From Apostichopus japonicus (Eukaryota; Echinodermata; Holothuroidea; Aspidochirotida; Stichopodidae), in the NCBI RefSeq assembly GCF_037975245.1, contig NC_092568.1, forward strand, positions 32,644,501 to 32,708,500: a DNA stretch of 64,000 nt. Direction: 5' to 3'. The notes under the pieces are model-generated. The model was given only the letters and a program-made list of their open reading frames with translations, made no database searches and was not told where the DNA came from. Below are positions 33,401-48,400 of the stretch, piece by piece. Position numbers and translations under genes: made by a program. Within the stretch, counting starts at the first letter, position 1, and every line of letters starts with the position of its first letter.

Positions 33401-36400
33401 ATGAAATTAACTTGTTGAAGACTTGAGTATGAGTGAATACTTGAGTATGAGTGAATACTTGAGTATACTTGAGTTTATAGTTGAGAATGAGTTGAGTATA
33501 GAGTATACTTGAGTATGAGTGACCATTATTTGACAATCTAGCATATTTGGGGCCATGCTGTTCAGTCTGATGACCTTCATTGATTAGTATTATATGCAAT
33601 GTACAGTATGTCTCTAGGACAAAACACACTATTCTTACAACACAAAAATCCAGTGATATCTTATCAGGTGCATTGTGGCTGTTGTGTTTCTTGTGCAAAT
33701 ACTCCTGTTGTTTACTGAGTAAACAAACTAGTCCATCTTTAAAGAGTGAACAAGCAAAGCGAGTTTATCAGAGCTTTGAAAAACATGTGGTCAAGACGAG
33801 GTTATGTAACACGTGAGGAAAAAAAAGAAGAGAATTCGCGGGAAGATTGAAGAACCAACAGTTGAAGAGATAAACGCAATGTTGACGGTGTTGAGCGAGT
33901 GAAGAGGCAAATTAGAAGATTACAAGTCTGCTCTCGCAAAGGTTCCTTCTGAAGAACTACTGACATAAAGCATTAGAGAGATCTAGCAGAGATTATCAAG
34001 TGATGTAATCTAATGATAAATAACAGAAACTTGAACTTTATGAGATACTGGAAGAATTTTGGTCACAGGTGTGGTGAAGCCGTGTAATAATGCAAGAGTG
34101 ATAAGTACTGTGGAATGTTGAAAACAAGAATATCCTTCTCTAACGATGAAGAATGAGTGGATGCAAGATGAAGGATATCAGGTTTTTTTTTTTTTTTTCT
34201 TTCTGTCCATGATAACATGGACAAACAAATGAACATCCTATCAGTATCAGTCTAAAAGTTCCTGGCCCGAGGTCTACAGTTTCTCTTCACAAGTTATCAT
34301 TATTATTATTAACATTTTGCATGACCATCCTATCAGTATCAGTTATAAATCGAAGAAAAAAAATTCAACCCCAAATTGTAAATGAAATACTGGTTAAGGT
34401 AACAAATATAGAAAGCTGGGTTAAATTTTGAAAAGTACTTATGAGCCACAATGGCTTGTAGTTTGTATGCGAAGCTTGACCAGTCACTCTTTTTCGATTC
34501 TATTTACTGGGTTTAGGTATGGCCATCAGATGCACAAATCGCTGCTGTACAGTATGCTCTTCCTCTCTGTCCTATTCCCACTGTAGTTATTCATGCCTTA
34601 CAGTAGTTCCTCATGTCATTGTTTCACTTGCCTTAGTTTGACACAACAACTTGTTCACTAGCTTGCCTCTTTTTTTGAAATCAGATAATTGGAGGAACAA
34701 GAATATCAATCATATACACGTGTGTGTTATAATTCGCATGCATTGTAAACCGATTCCTTTTCATAGTTTTTTCTCATTAAAAATTTGTTCAAAACAAAAA
34801 TATTCTCTGTGACCAATTTCCCCTGCATAATATTGTAGACCAGATTGCACGGTTTACAGCTAGTTCCTTGACTACATCATGTAGCAGAGCAGGCTTCCTG
34901 CTGTTCCCAGAGGCAATATCATTCTACCAGTGTCTGTTTTCTGAGCAGGGACACATGCCATGAAATTAAATTCCTGTCATAACATATGGGATCATTTGAC
35001 TCGGGTTACATTGAAACCTTGAGAAGGTATGTAGGGACCTATTCAACTTTCAGATGTTTATATACCTGGAGGGGTAACCATGTAACTGACCTGTGACCTT
35101 AATGAGGTCAATCATAGGAAAACACTGTCAAGACTAAATCATGTTGTTTCAACAGGCAGTTAATACTGTAGGCTTATCCCCCCCCCCCCCAAAATCTAAA
35201 TGATAAGCCATCGCTAAACAACCTTGAGGATATCTGGTATAACATTTATACATTACAGAAGGCGACTACTGTAAGGGGAGTCAATGGCATTTATGCTGCG
35301 CAGACAAATAATATGGTAAAACTTGATAGTGACTTTAGGGGACTAGGTGTCCTTGTTAAGTTTGAAAAGTTTAAAGTACTGTAAGCATACATACTAGCAG
35401 TATAATTACGTGTAGCTGACTTGGTCCCCTGCAATGATTTTGTAAGGTTTCAGTGTACCAGCTGTCTTTTATGTACACACAGTAAAGTAGCATTGATATT
35501 GATAATGCATCCACATCTAACATCGGCATCTTTCACGTGTGAGTAATCTTCAAAATACCTATATCAAAAACAACTTTTAAACAAAATGTTGGTCTTTTAA
35601 AATTTAATGCTGAAAGTGTAAGTCAGCTTGAAAAACCACATGAAAACTCAGCCATATATATCAGTATTGAGTCCTAGATAGCTTCAAGTATATTTATGTT
35701 GTTAGCTTTTCAGTTTTTGCATTTCAGTCTAACAGCTATTAATTCAAATGGCACTTAAATTAGTAGAAGATATACTGTACACTCTACTTCAAACTGGCAC
35801 AGAATATTACAAAGTTTTAATTATGTTGTTAAAGTTAACTTTGAAGTTAACTTTGAATGAATTCTACACAACAACTAACTACAAAAGCTATTGGCAGACA
35901 GCTACAAAGTACATGTACTGAATTGTTATAAATTACTTACGGAGGTGAACTGTCCCTTCAATGCTAACTTTTCTGTATGTCAATAAAAGGTTCAAGCATT
36001 TGTTAACATTTAAATAGGCTTTGATTTTATTATATTGTTTACCATTTTGAAGCTTGCAATTTTCATGAAAGCCTGGTTATTTTCAAATTGTATTAGCGTA
36101 GGTAGGCTGAATTGATCAGAACTTTAATAGAAATATTTTTAGTGTGGTCTTGTGTAGATTGTAGTATGTCTATTGTCTAGTATATGACTATGTACTGTTC
36201 AGCTGTTTGAAGGAGTTAAAGGTGTAGGCTAACTTGTATATAGTACAACCTATCGATAGGATAGCCCTATATTACTAAATTTTTGGTTTCATTCATATAA
36301 AATGCAGTTGAAATAAATGGGGGACCTGAATTTGATTTTCATTTCAGAGTTGACAAGCATGTATGGAGCATTGCCATAGTAACTAGTGAGCTGACAAGCA

Positions 36401-39400
36401 TGTCAAGACAACTTTTATTTGCAATTAAAGAAAAAAGTAAGGAGCGTTTGAGTGAAATTGATTGCAAACAACCTTCAAAGTTTCACAGAGTACTAAGCAT
36501 CAGCCCATTGTAACTTTCTAAAAAAAATTGGCTACATAAATAAGGGCATCTTCCTATGTGTCTAGGTAACAAAAGTTAAGATTGTTTTGCCCAAACAGAC
36601 TTTTTACCTGAGGTCCTTGCTGCCGGCTGATCATTTTTATAAACTTGTGAGTTGTGAGGGACTTGTGAGGATATTTGGAATGGGTCTTTCCCTTTCTGTT
36701 TGATGAAAGAAAAAAAAGGGTTTCCTTTACAGCACTATCAGCAATACATGTAGTGCTAAGGGTGTTTTATCTTTCACGCTCTAAAACTGTTAGTGCACTC
36801 CGGTGTTAATCTTGATGCAACTCGTAAACGGTCACATTTTGCTTGTCAGATCTACACCTGTTGTCATTTGTATCAAGAAATCCGCAATTGTAGCACTGGG
36901 AATGCACATCACACACACATTTTCCTAAAGGCTCATGTCAGTAAGTACTATAACAGAAAAGGTTAAATTAAAAGAAAATATTGCATTCCTTACACAGTAA
37001 CTGGGTAAGCATACCTGTACATACAGTATGTATGTATACACATACATGTGTGTGATACATGTACATGGACAACTTGTTATCAAACAATATCTGAAACTAT
37101 TTGTCTCTGTTTTTACTACTACATTTTGGACTACCCTAGCACAGACCCTACAGTCACCATCACTGCTTGTAGGCTTCTGTACGTGTGCAGAAGTATCATA
37201 CTTAAAAATATATATTTGTTACATATTTAAGTGAAGTCAATTCATTGCAATATATTTAACTCTACCAGCAAAACTTTCAGACAGACTCTTCTTCTTTCTG
37301 AGTTGAAAGGAGTCATACATCTCTCTGTCTACATGTAGAGCTTGTATGAGTTCTGGTAGCCATAGAGAGCTGTGCAAATAGAAAGACCTGAGACACTCGA
37401 TCTTAATACCATACAGTGGGTAAGGTATGTATACACTGTTATACAGCACTGGTAACGTACATCTCTTGAGTTACTATATACAATAATCTGTGAAACATTT
37501 GAGGTTTGGTAACAAGTAGCTCAATAAACCAGAGTTTATAGATACATGTAATTTAACTCAACTACAGTAGATACTAGAAACATAAGATTATTAGCTCAAA
37601 TATTTGTGAAAACATGCTGTTAAGTAGCATGGAATTTAATTTAAACCTGTTGTTTATTGAAATCAAGAATGCCAACAGTATGAGGCCAACAACCAAGCTG
37701 CCTTCATGAGTTACATAATGTTGTACTCTCTTGATGTTTATACATGTGGAAACATAGGATTGTTCACTACAGTGTGAGATTCTTAGATGGTACAAATGAA
37801 GGTAACTTCAGCTCTGTTGGGCCTATGAAGAGCTGATATGCTATCTATTTATCTGTCAAAAAGTGCACTAATGATACATACACCCACATCTTCTTAAGAT
37901 TTCTTTACATGTGTACATGCATATCTAATCAAAGTATTCCACAACATGGTCTCCCAACGACACTGGTATTACCTTAATTAACTTAAAGTTCAACATTGGA
38001 AATCATAAACAAAGTTGGCGGCTTTGTTTGTGAGGTGCCATGGTCGTGGAACGTCAAAAGTCAAGTAAAGTTTAACGATCAAGTTTCCAGAAAGTTTTAC
38101 CACACCCACTGAGTAATGTACAATGCACAATAATCAAACTGATTAGTCACTCTCCTAAGTGCTTTCTGCAACTCATGGTAATTAAGCAATTAAGTAATTA
38201 ACACTGCAAGTACATTCAATTCCTAAAATAAAAATTGTCAACCAGGTATTGTTCATATTGATACTAATCACACGCTTATAGTAAGGACATTTTCAATGCG
38301 TACATTTGTTCTTGTTCTTTGAAATAACTTTTTATGTGGGATTTTATTGTCAATAAGAATATATAATGACCTGGTTGATGGTGACCTATGGGACTGGGAA
38401 GAAGTGAACATATCAAACATCTATTTAATCACCACAGTCTGTCTTCAATAATGATCTACTCTCTATCAAACACATCATTTAAATCACTGATTGCACATGT
38501 ATGACACTTTGAAATACAATTTCTCATTTGATATTAAAAGGAAAAGCTGTCCTCAGTTTCCATTGAGCTGCATTGCTCAAGTTGCTGTTATAATTTTTTA
38601 ATATCCAATTCATTCCCAGTTTCTCCGTTGTGTTGAAGAATTTGCTACCAGCAAGTCTAATACAAGTTTTGTTGTAGCTGTATGCAGAGTCGGATAATGT
38701 TACAACATTTTACACATAAATTTTTTATCACGAATCCAATCCATACTGCCAGAGATGTATTCTGTAGCTCCTTTGTGCCCGGTGTTATTATTTTTGCTAG
38801 TACACTAATTCATTCGGTGTGAGAAACCCTAAGTATTGTGTATGCATATGTTTTTTGCTTTGCTGCATTTTTCGATTGGCCCCTTAGGCTTTTAAGCATG
38901 ACAGATCTATACTGCACATTTCAATTTACATTAAATTATGTGTCCTTAAGGTTGTCGTAGGAAAACACTGCAGGCTTTAAGCATATATCTGAGATATACA
39001 GTTTTCTAAAGCGTACAGTAGATGTATAATGAATGCCTACAGTTAGTGTAATGCAAGCTTCTGTACGATGCCATCATCCTTATTGAGTTAATCTTTGCAA
39101 GTTCACTAGGTTTTAAGTTTTGCAGGTGTTTTATTACTAATGGTGATTAGCTAGAATAAGATTATTACATGGTTTAATATCAGCATTTGAAGTTACCATA
39201 ACATGAACTACCTCCCTGCAGCTTTGCACTCAGTTCAAATGACATATATTATTTCAGAATGCGAGATTCTCACATTAATGGAGATTTTCTAATTATGCCC
39301 TTTGGTTATGATCTGTCAAAACACCATTTTGAGGATTTTCAGGGTGGAGATGAAATGTCTAACGATTTATCTAACGTTATGCAAGCAGCGGAATAATGTA

Positions 39401-42400
39401 TCTGGTTTTTCCATATACAGCCATATGATTATGCTACACGAGACAACTAACGTCCCTACACGATGTATCACAGATGCATGGCAGTGTGTGCACTGAACCT
39501 GCATGGTTTCAGTTTATATTACAAAACATTCTACACTACAGTGAACATCAACACCATCATGTAGCTACAGGTAACATATAGTAGATTACTCTCTGACAGA
39601 GCATCATAATAATGTCATGTATGTTATTTTACCTAATTAATGTACTTTTGTCATTTGTGTGCACTGCTTGTTAACATACCGTACATGTCCTACAGTCACT
39701 ATATTGTATGAGCTTTGCTCTAATCTGCAAATTCTCTTGGAATTTAAAGTATGCTATAAAATATGCTATAACTGAAAGTGGAATTGAAATTGGACAAAGC
39801 TACCTTCAGGTGGGCTTTGAATTAGAGCAGGTTTTTTTTTTGGAGGGGGGGGGGAGAGGTGAGAGTGGGGAAATTGTTCAAAGCAATGCTAATATGTAAG
39901 GTATTAGCTCATATGACCCTAATACTGCACATGTGCAGAACACAGGACGATGAAGCAATGCAAATGAACTACTGTATGACCCATGGAGCCATTAGAACTT
40001 TAAGCGAAGGGATTTGTCTATATACAGGTATATTTTGATTTCATGAGGTATAATTAAACTACCTGTGTTGACTTGTATTATAGTACTGCACTTTACCCAA
40101 TTTAGGCATCATGTCTTTCCATTGTATTTTCAAGACCCAGACCAGTAACTGCTCCTCGGAGAGAGGTTATCATGTGTTGTTTGTCTGGTAGCCAAGATTT
40201 AAACGGGAGATAAGTCTATGTTTTGTAACATGTGTCCTTAGAAGACAGCAAGGGACCTGATTATATCAGATTTATGATAACAAATTATCTTTATCTAATT
40301 TACTGACACAATAGTTTGGATTTGACTGGCCATGAGTAGGAGATGGTATCTGTAACAGGTTTCCTTCATGAATTATTTTGAGATATTTATTCACTTTTCA
40401 CTCTTCATTTCTCATCCTTCCAAAGATTTAAACATGGGACTTTTACCTTGTCTCAAAGTTTAAACCATCCTAGTTTATTGGAAAAATAATATTCATTTTG
40501 GTTCTATTAACATAAAACTTGTTTTATAGTTGTGATTTCTATGTTCAGACTGAAAGTGTTGAATTTAAAGAATGACTATATATATACAACAACAGCATAC
40601 TTCATAGCAAAAAGACACAAATGCAAATATTCTAAAATTTACTTCCCTCCTCTCTTACCTGTCTCCCCACAACCTTAGCACTCTCGTTGTACCATGCTTA
40701 GAATGAATCGATTGGTAACCTTTTAACACTGTGCGCCCTCTATGACCGGCCCCTCCAGTCAATGTCCTTCTCATGTTGTCAAGTGTAGTGTATAGACCAG
40801 TATACCTGTATGTTAAATGCTCAATTTATAAGATTTTTTTTTTTTGGCAAACATGTAAAAGGTGGATTTATTTCCAACTAATATAGAAAAAAGATTTCCC
40901 AAAGTAAACCAAAACACATTGAGGTCTTCCTTTTAATGTTACTGCCCTTGATATCAAATTGAAGCTTATGCTTGTTTTATAGCATGATATAAACTAAAGT
41001 TGTATAACAGTTCAAGACCATGCCCTACAGTATAGTACCTACTGTACTTAGTTATTGATGCTGTACCATGTCAGTGTACAGTGAAGTAAATTGAGCAGGT
41101 TTGTAACATTACTATTAATGTAACATGATCTTTGTGCGTTTATCTTCAATAATCGCTGACAGGAAGGGCAAGAGGGAAGGAAAAAGAAAAAAAAAGTGTT
41201 GCCTCAGTTGACAATTTTTTTTAAGAAGTCTGGTTCACAAGCTTGAACTAAATTCACATCCTGCATTACAGTATGAGCTCTTCTTTAATATTGCAACAAT
41301 TTTGGGTGTAGAGTTTGAGTGCGAGTTCCTGTACAGTTCGTCGAAATTAAGGTCCAAAGTTCATACTCAATGACAAACTGGATGATGTAAGTGGCTGAAT
41401 AAAGAGATGACTATGTACACACTGAAGCCATTAGTGACTGATGTGTTGTTGTCATTGACTGGATCAAATCAAACAGTTGAGATCTACTGAGAGATGGTAG
41501 AGGTGTAGATGATCTTCAGATTCCACGTGCCATATCCACTGGTTCAAGATTGGGACAGATTTGGTAAGGATGTAAGACCTGTGGGAAAGACACAGTAATA
41601 TTGTATGGTGGTGGTTGTCGATGGTAACTTGACATGTCCCCCCCAAATTTTGTGTTCTGTGTTTATGCACATGTGTGTATGTATACAGCTGGATTCATAG
41701 ATAATATAGTTGCCAAGTTAGAGTTTCAAAACATTGAAATCACTAAAAACGACCAAAATTCCCATGGTTAGTAAGGTAAACCTCTAGTTTGTATTTTGAG
41801 ACATTAACATTTACTCATTCACCAGAATTTATAAAATAAACTTCACTGCATGTGCGAAGTTAGGGGTAGTTTTCTGTTGATTCAGACAGTTTGACTCCCA
41901 AGCTTGACAAGTATAATTCTTCTCTCTCATTCTGTCAATATCTGATCAAACCATCGATGCAATCACATAGCTGAAGAATGTACGACTAAACCACATAGCT
42001 GAAGAATGTACGACTAAACCACAGAGCAGAATCAGCAAGATCGTCATAGACCTCTGGCCTTTCAAAGAACGTTAATTCCCTTTTAGTATCGCAAAGTTAC
42101 CAGATACAATCCTACAATTAGGAACCAATTAAAGTTCATTAAGTAACTCTTCTCTCTTACACTTATCACAGAAAATAGCACCAAGTAAACTTGAATAAAA
42201 ATAGAAAAATCAAATCAACAGCCTATAATTATCCCAAAATGGATTTGCCCAACTATAGCTGAAATATATGGGGGACAATTTCAAAGAAGGCAATGTTTAT
42301 ACCAAGTATGTTGAAACATGGCCTTCAGTTGATACAACACGACTATTCCTACTACTGTATATATTGCCACAGTGAAACCATATATGTTCCAATGCACTAC

Positions 42401-45400
42401 ATATACATTATACATACATACATATACTATACTCTCTGCTTTCAGAAGTGAGATTTGTCACGATCTGCTATTCTGTAGAGAAGCTTTGCCCTTCCCCACT
42501 GCCCTGGAAGGGAGGTCAATGGTTCATTTGTCTGGTATTATGGCCTGTTAAGCACCATCAGCTGCTAACGGATTACCTCCTTGTCTGCCACAGTGTGGTA
42601 GTCCCTGATTTGCCCTTTTATAGGCAGCAATTCTTTTGATTTTGGTTGCTCAATATTGAAAGGTCAATACAATACAGAAATGAAGAATGGAGTGTTGATT
42701 TTCCTAGCAGAGTGAATTGCTTCAAAATCTTTTTCATGCTAGCCTGAGCAGCTATTGTTCCCTATGAGAGTTAGGACATATTTTACATACCTTTGATTTA
42801 ACTATAGTAATTTGTTTGAATTTTTTTCTCTGTTGAAAATGTTTTGTTTTAATGTTTATTAGGCTGAACCTAACTGTACTGTACAGCTTGTGTTTACCCC
42901 ATTGAGCTCAAATTACAGTTAGGTGACATATTTGTAGTTTTTTCGTTAGAAATTATCACTAACTGGCATTTGTAAGGAACAAGTTTCCCTCGTTAAAGAT
43001 ATATATGTAGATCTATTAACTAGGTAAAACAGTAGGAATGTAAACAGTAAATTGCTGTACTATGTTTATTTATCCTGTTAGTTGTGAACACATTTTTGAC
43101 TGTCTGCGATCAAATGTTGCAATTAGCAACTATTCTGTGGGACATAAATTGACGAAGTAAACTCTCATTCCCGTAGTTATTTTTGTAGCATTTAGTGGTG
43201 AAGATATAAATATTCCGATTTAATAACCAATATGGCATGAAATATTAGAAAGCTTTCAATTCTAACTTGTAACTCTGCCTTCCTCCCAGATTGTAGATTT
43301 GTCATACTCTAAAGAATTGCCATTCCATGCTATAGTGCTGTGCCGTTTACACGTTTAAACGTGTAAACGAACGAAACATCGTTTAAATGTTTAATAAAAC
43401 CTTATGAACGTTTAAACGAAACTATGATATCAACTGAAAATTAAATTATATCGATTCCCGTGTTTATTTTGTCTACTACGCGAAATAACAAAACAACTTA
43501 CGATCAGTCGAATCATAAACCGCGAACGTAATCCTACTTTTGTCCCCCCCCCCCGATGTATCCGGCGATATGAATGGCTTAAACTTGAACGCTGTTATCC
43601 TTTTGTGAAAACTTCCTGATTCGCGGCACAAGTGTACTTTATATCGATCCGACAGCGGCGGCGCAGATAATCCAGTCAATGCATGTTCGATCGAAATGAT
43701 TACAATCCCTGTCCATCACTTTGAACTCTCCGACCAGACAATACCGGGTCGAATACTCGACTTTGTAATAGTTGTTCAAATACATGATCAAAGGAAATGT
43801 ATTGATTGGAGATCGTAAAAAAAACTCTGAAAATCAGTAGAAAAATTACCAATTGTGTACGAAAAGTAAGTTGGTACACCTTTCAAATTTTACGAAAGAT
43901 CTAGCAAAACACTTTCGAAAAATTCACGCGAAACTGGCAAATCGTGCTAAATACAACTAATGTCATGTATACAAGGCTCTAGTACACCCATTTATGAATA
44001 AACCGTAAGACCACATCTAGTGTTAAGCGGGGGGGGGGGGGGGGGAGAAAGTATTTTCTAGAATTTCCAAAAATACGGAAAAATAATATCCTACCACAGT
44101 TAAGTGTATAGCAAATAGCCTAACCACCTCGTCTGTTACGGATCTCACGTAACTACAAAAACACAACCAATTGTATTTTGCGAACTTGACGTTTTCTACA
44201 AGAACATGGAAATAATGTTAAGCATTAGTTAATCATGCCGTGTGGCCTAAAACATATTTTATTACAAGGTTTACTTTCATAAAGATGACCATAGCTTGAT
44301 ACTGTATCTTGGCTGCGTGTATCAACTGTGCCTCGTGTATCATGGGGAATACTCTATGAAACGTTTCTTGGAAACGTGCCAAAAATGTTAACAAACAGGT
44401 GTTAGACAGGGGATGAGCGCGCAGTTGTTTGGCAAGATATATGGGAAAATTCTGAGCACATATACAGTATCCTACCGTAGTATTTAAGTTAGGTTAAACC
44501 GTACTGCAGTTGTAATCTGATGTACGTTTAGTGCGCGCTATTCATTGTTAGGCATTCTAGAAACGGGGCTTTGCCGAACGTTTTTTGTTTCATAATATCG
44601 GAGGTTCTGTAAGTTAAACTTTTTAAAGATTGTAAAACAGATTAAATCTCTTTTCATTTTAAAACAAAATACAGCTACTCTAACTTGTCATTTAAAATTT
44701 TTCATCTGCTTCGTGACAATTTAAATTCAAAAAGTTGTCAGTATTTTGCATCCTCAACGGCGAATTTTTTTATCGCCAGACACGCAAAAAATTCCTTTTC
44801 CTTTTCCGGGGTCTTCGCCCCACCAGGGCCCTAGGGCGGTCCCCTGGACCCCACGCCTTATACTCGGCGTTTTCTCGCGATATTCGCGAACGTTTAAACG
44901 TTTAAACGAACGAAAAAACGGCCGTTTAAACGTTTAGGTCTTTAAACGAAAACTCACAGCCCTACCATGCTACTGTTCATGTACTCATAAACAGGATAAA
45001 TTTGCTTTTCTCGCTGTGCCCCTCTGAAGCTAAAATTAGACTAGAGCAGTAATCCTGACAGCCTTTCAGTCTGCCATCTATTTTTTATATATAATGTGAA
45101 TAATCACAGCAGCTTTACAACAAATCTTTGGGGAGTTGGGGGCCAAGAAATATCCCAACAGGATATGAGCTGCTGTTGTCGATTTCACAGTTTGTCAGTT
45201 CGCATACAGTAGTTAACATATTGGAAGGCCTAGAATTTCAAAATTTTAACCACTTAGTAAAAATGCCATGTGTGTAAAAACAGCTCTTATGGCTAAAATC
45301 AAGTTCTCACTGACAGTTTACTGAATTTTCAGCACAATTCAGTTACTATAATTCACAGCGCATACTCCCTCACCTCATATAACCAAGTAGATGCATTACC

Positions 45401-48400
45401 GTATTTACCTCTCTCTAGCATCTGGCAATTCTTTGTGTGTGTGTATGGCCATCTCCCTTCTGTAATTGCATCGCTCTTCTATCACTCTTGATAATCTTAA
45501 ATCAATCCTTCTCATCTTACATCTTTCAATCACTTTGGTACTGTAATACGTACAGGCTTTTAAGGGCTGATAATGAGCAGTAATACAGGGCTCACATTAG
45601 GTAGGGAAATCAGGAATTCAGGATAATTATTTGGACTGACATTTTGTAAATGAACTTGCCATATGTTTAAGTTCTTAATGTCTGCTGGCCAAAAAATTTC
45701 TCTGTTAGTACCGGCAAAGTCAAAATCCACTGTGGAGTCTCATTTTATTCACATATTCTCTTGAATTCATTGGTTCTTAAAGTACTGCATAGTAGACAGA
45801 CAGTAATTAACTGTTAAACATGTGCCATCAATAATTAGCATAAAATGTTATGCACAGTTGCACACACTTCTTGCAGAAAAGACTCACTTTATAATCAGGG
45901 AGAAGATACAGGCCTGCAGTATGATATTGCATAATTTACAGATCATTTCATTGCCTGCTACTACTGTACATGTGCATGCTCAATGCGTTATTATCACACA
46001 TGGACTTTAGTGTAGAAACACAGTAGGAATATGACTAGAATACTGTAGGACAGCAGCTGTCCTACTGTATGCTGTATAGTAGATACAGTATTGTTGCTGT
46101 GCGGTGCCTATCCTTATGTCACTGTAACACAACAAAACAACAAAAATCAATAAACTAGTCTGCTGATCAAAGCATGACCTGTGAAAAATTAATGCCGGTA
46201 ATTGGTTTTCATTTCTGATGTAAAGAGAGACAACGGGGATCACTCCATTTTTTTTTTACTCTTTTTTTTATTTTTTTATATTTTTTTTATTGATTTAAAA
46301 AAAAAATGTTTGCAGCATTCATGAATTGAAAGCCATTCTTGGCGAAAATAATTTCCATTGAGGGATCGTTTCCTATTTTGATAAAAGAACGAAAAGAAAG
46401 TTTGTTCCCAAGTATTATTTAAACCTTTTTTTTCACCATTAGATTATGAGAATTGTGAATCAAATTTGTTTCAAATATTGAGTGAAATATTAATTGTAAG
46501 AATTGACAAAAAGGTTACTGTATCATTTTGACAAGGATTATCCCACTAAACCCTACAGTGATAATCCCATTAACGAGTTGCATCTCTCAGTGTAATGTTT
46601 TGTTCTTTGGCTCTTTCAGGATTTCCCTCCACTCTACCAGGACTTTGACAACTTCTATGTGAGAAATATCTACCTGAAATTGAGAGACAACTTCAAGCGT
46701 CCTGTTGCAGGTGTCCCAGGTGCTGAGTTTGAACTCTTGGAGAGAGTAACCGAGGATCACAATTGGACTTTCAAGTGAGTAGATAAAGCAGCACAATTTG
46801 AATTTGGTTTCTAACCCTCTTTTTTTTTTAAATTTCCTGTGCAATTGTAACAGTTCACAGGTCATCAATCTCATGATGGACTTGGCCTAGGATGTAACTA
46901 AGTAGGGTATTTTTAACCTTTGTACTGTAACCATGACAATGTGAATCTTGCCAATGTTCATTGAAACTTTCTGTATTTGAAACAGAAAACCAATGTGTTT
47001 TGAAATTGTTCTGAGACATGTTTTATTAGTTTCTCATTTAAATTTTTTTTTTTAATGGAACATCGCCTTGAAATATCTTTGTACGAGCTGTTGTAATTTA
47101 CTTCACTCCTCGTCTACCTGTCTCCCCACAACCTTAGCACTCTGGTTCTACCGTGCCTAGAATGGCTTGTATGTGTATATACATGCCTAACGTTAGCCTA
47201 ATTCAGAAGTACTTTGTTGGCTTTGAAGTGATATCATATTGATCACATACCCTGAAATGTCATTAATGAGTAATGTAGCTCTTATCTTCAACCTGACATA
47301 GGACACACCCCACTTATCATGATCACGTGTTACTCTAAGACTCTAAGTGCTCATTCCCCACTACAATTATATTGCTTATTATCCTGTTGACATTTAGAAC
47401 TGAATCAGAAATGGATCAGGCAACAGAATTAGTACAGAGACTACAACTAGCATTTAATATAAGTTGGATTGAATTATAAATTTATCTTGAGTAGAATTGG
47501 TGTGCAAGCATGGCCCTCCAAATAGGGAGCAGTTTTGAAAACTTACATAGAGGGATGGGTCAAAGTCAGAAAATCTTGTAAATAATAACCCAAACTCTAA
47601 GTGAAAATTAGAAAGGTATTTGGATACCCCCACCTTAATGAGTGCAACATAATCAGTGGTTGTTTGTGTAGGTCAAATGTCAATAGAGGACAACTTCTGG
47701 AAACTTTTGTAATTTAGTTAATTTAATTAGGTCTATTTATACACTTTCCTCATCTGACCAAACTAACTGGTAACAGTTCAGCACTACATCCCCCTCCACC
47801 CCTTCCCCCCCCCCCCCCCACAGTTGCAACACTCAATCCTTCCGTAATATTTAGGAACAGGATAACTCAAAGAAAATAAATTGATGTAGATCCATCTAAG
47901 TGAGTGCAAGAACCTTCTTGTTTTTGTGGTCAGAATGTCCTTTGAGGTCAAGAGTCTAAAAACCTTGTAAACATGACAACCACTGTATAAGAGACAGTGT
48001 TCTCCATAGAAATTAAAGGAGTGCTGATATTTGGTATGTTTGACAATGCCAACCATTAAAACTGGCAATACAAACAACAAATTGTTTACTTTGTTGATAT
48101 CAGTCTCATACTAAGATAAAAATTATCAGGGAATTGATATGATCATTTCAGAGTAAATAATCATCAAATACTGTCAATGGTTGCCTGAAGGACAACTGTC
48201 AGACATAACACATTGGTCTTTGTGGACCAACCAAATTTGAAGTTGCAGGAAAAAATGGGATGACCTGCAGAATTGTGTAGCCTATTGAGTCAAAAGATGG
48301 TCAAATACACTTTCATTGGTATAGTCTGTATCTAGGGGTAACATACAGTATTATATATGCATACTGTATTCTACTGTACTTACAGAACTTCTGTCGTCAG

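Larger units (their letters stand above)
30128..46619 (+). other. SPTLC2 intron 2 (16.5 kb)
   Basis: Holds a SINE just after the donor, a 61-bp direct repeat, a short GAGTATGA repeat, hAT element H and one copy of the CTTACCTGTCTCC repeat. No nested gene was recognised: frames here are short and lack domain signatures. About 34-43 kb is mostly featureless A/T-rich DNA with a 28-bp duplication at 41964-42019. Confidence 0.8.

Noticed and set aside
33780-34020. Possible nested gene fragment in intron 2 (lysine/glutamate-rich frame)
   Set aside because: Frame is interrupted repeatedly, with no recognisable domain or splice sites.
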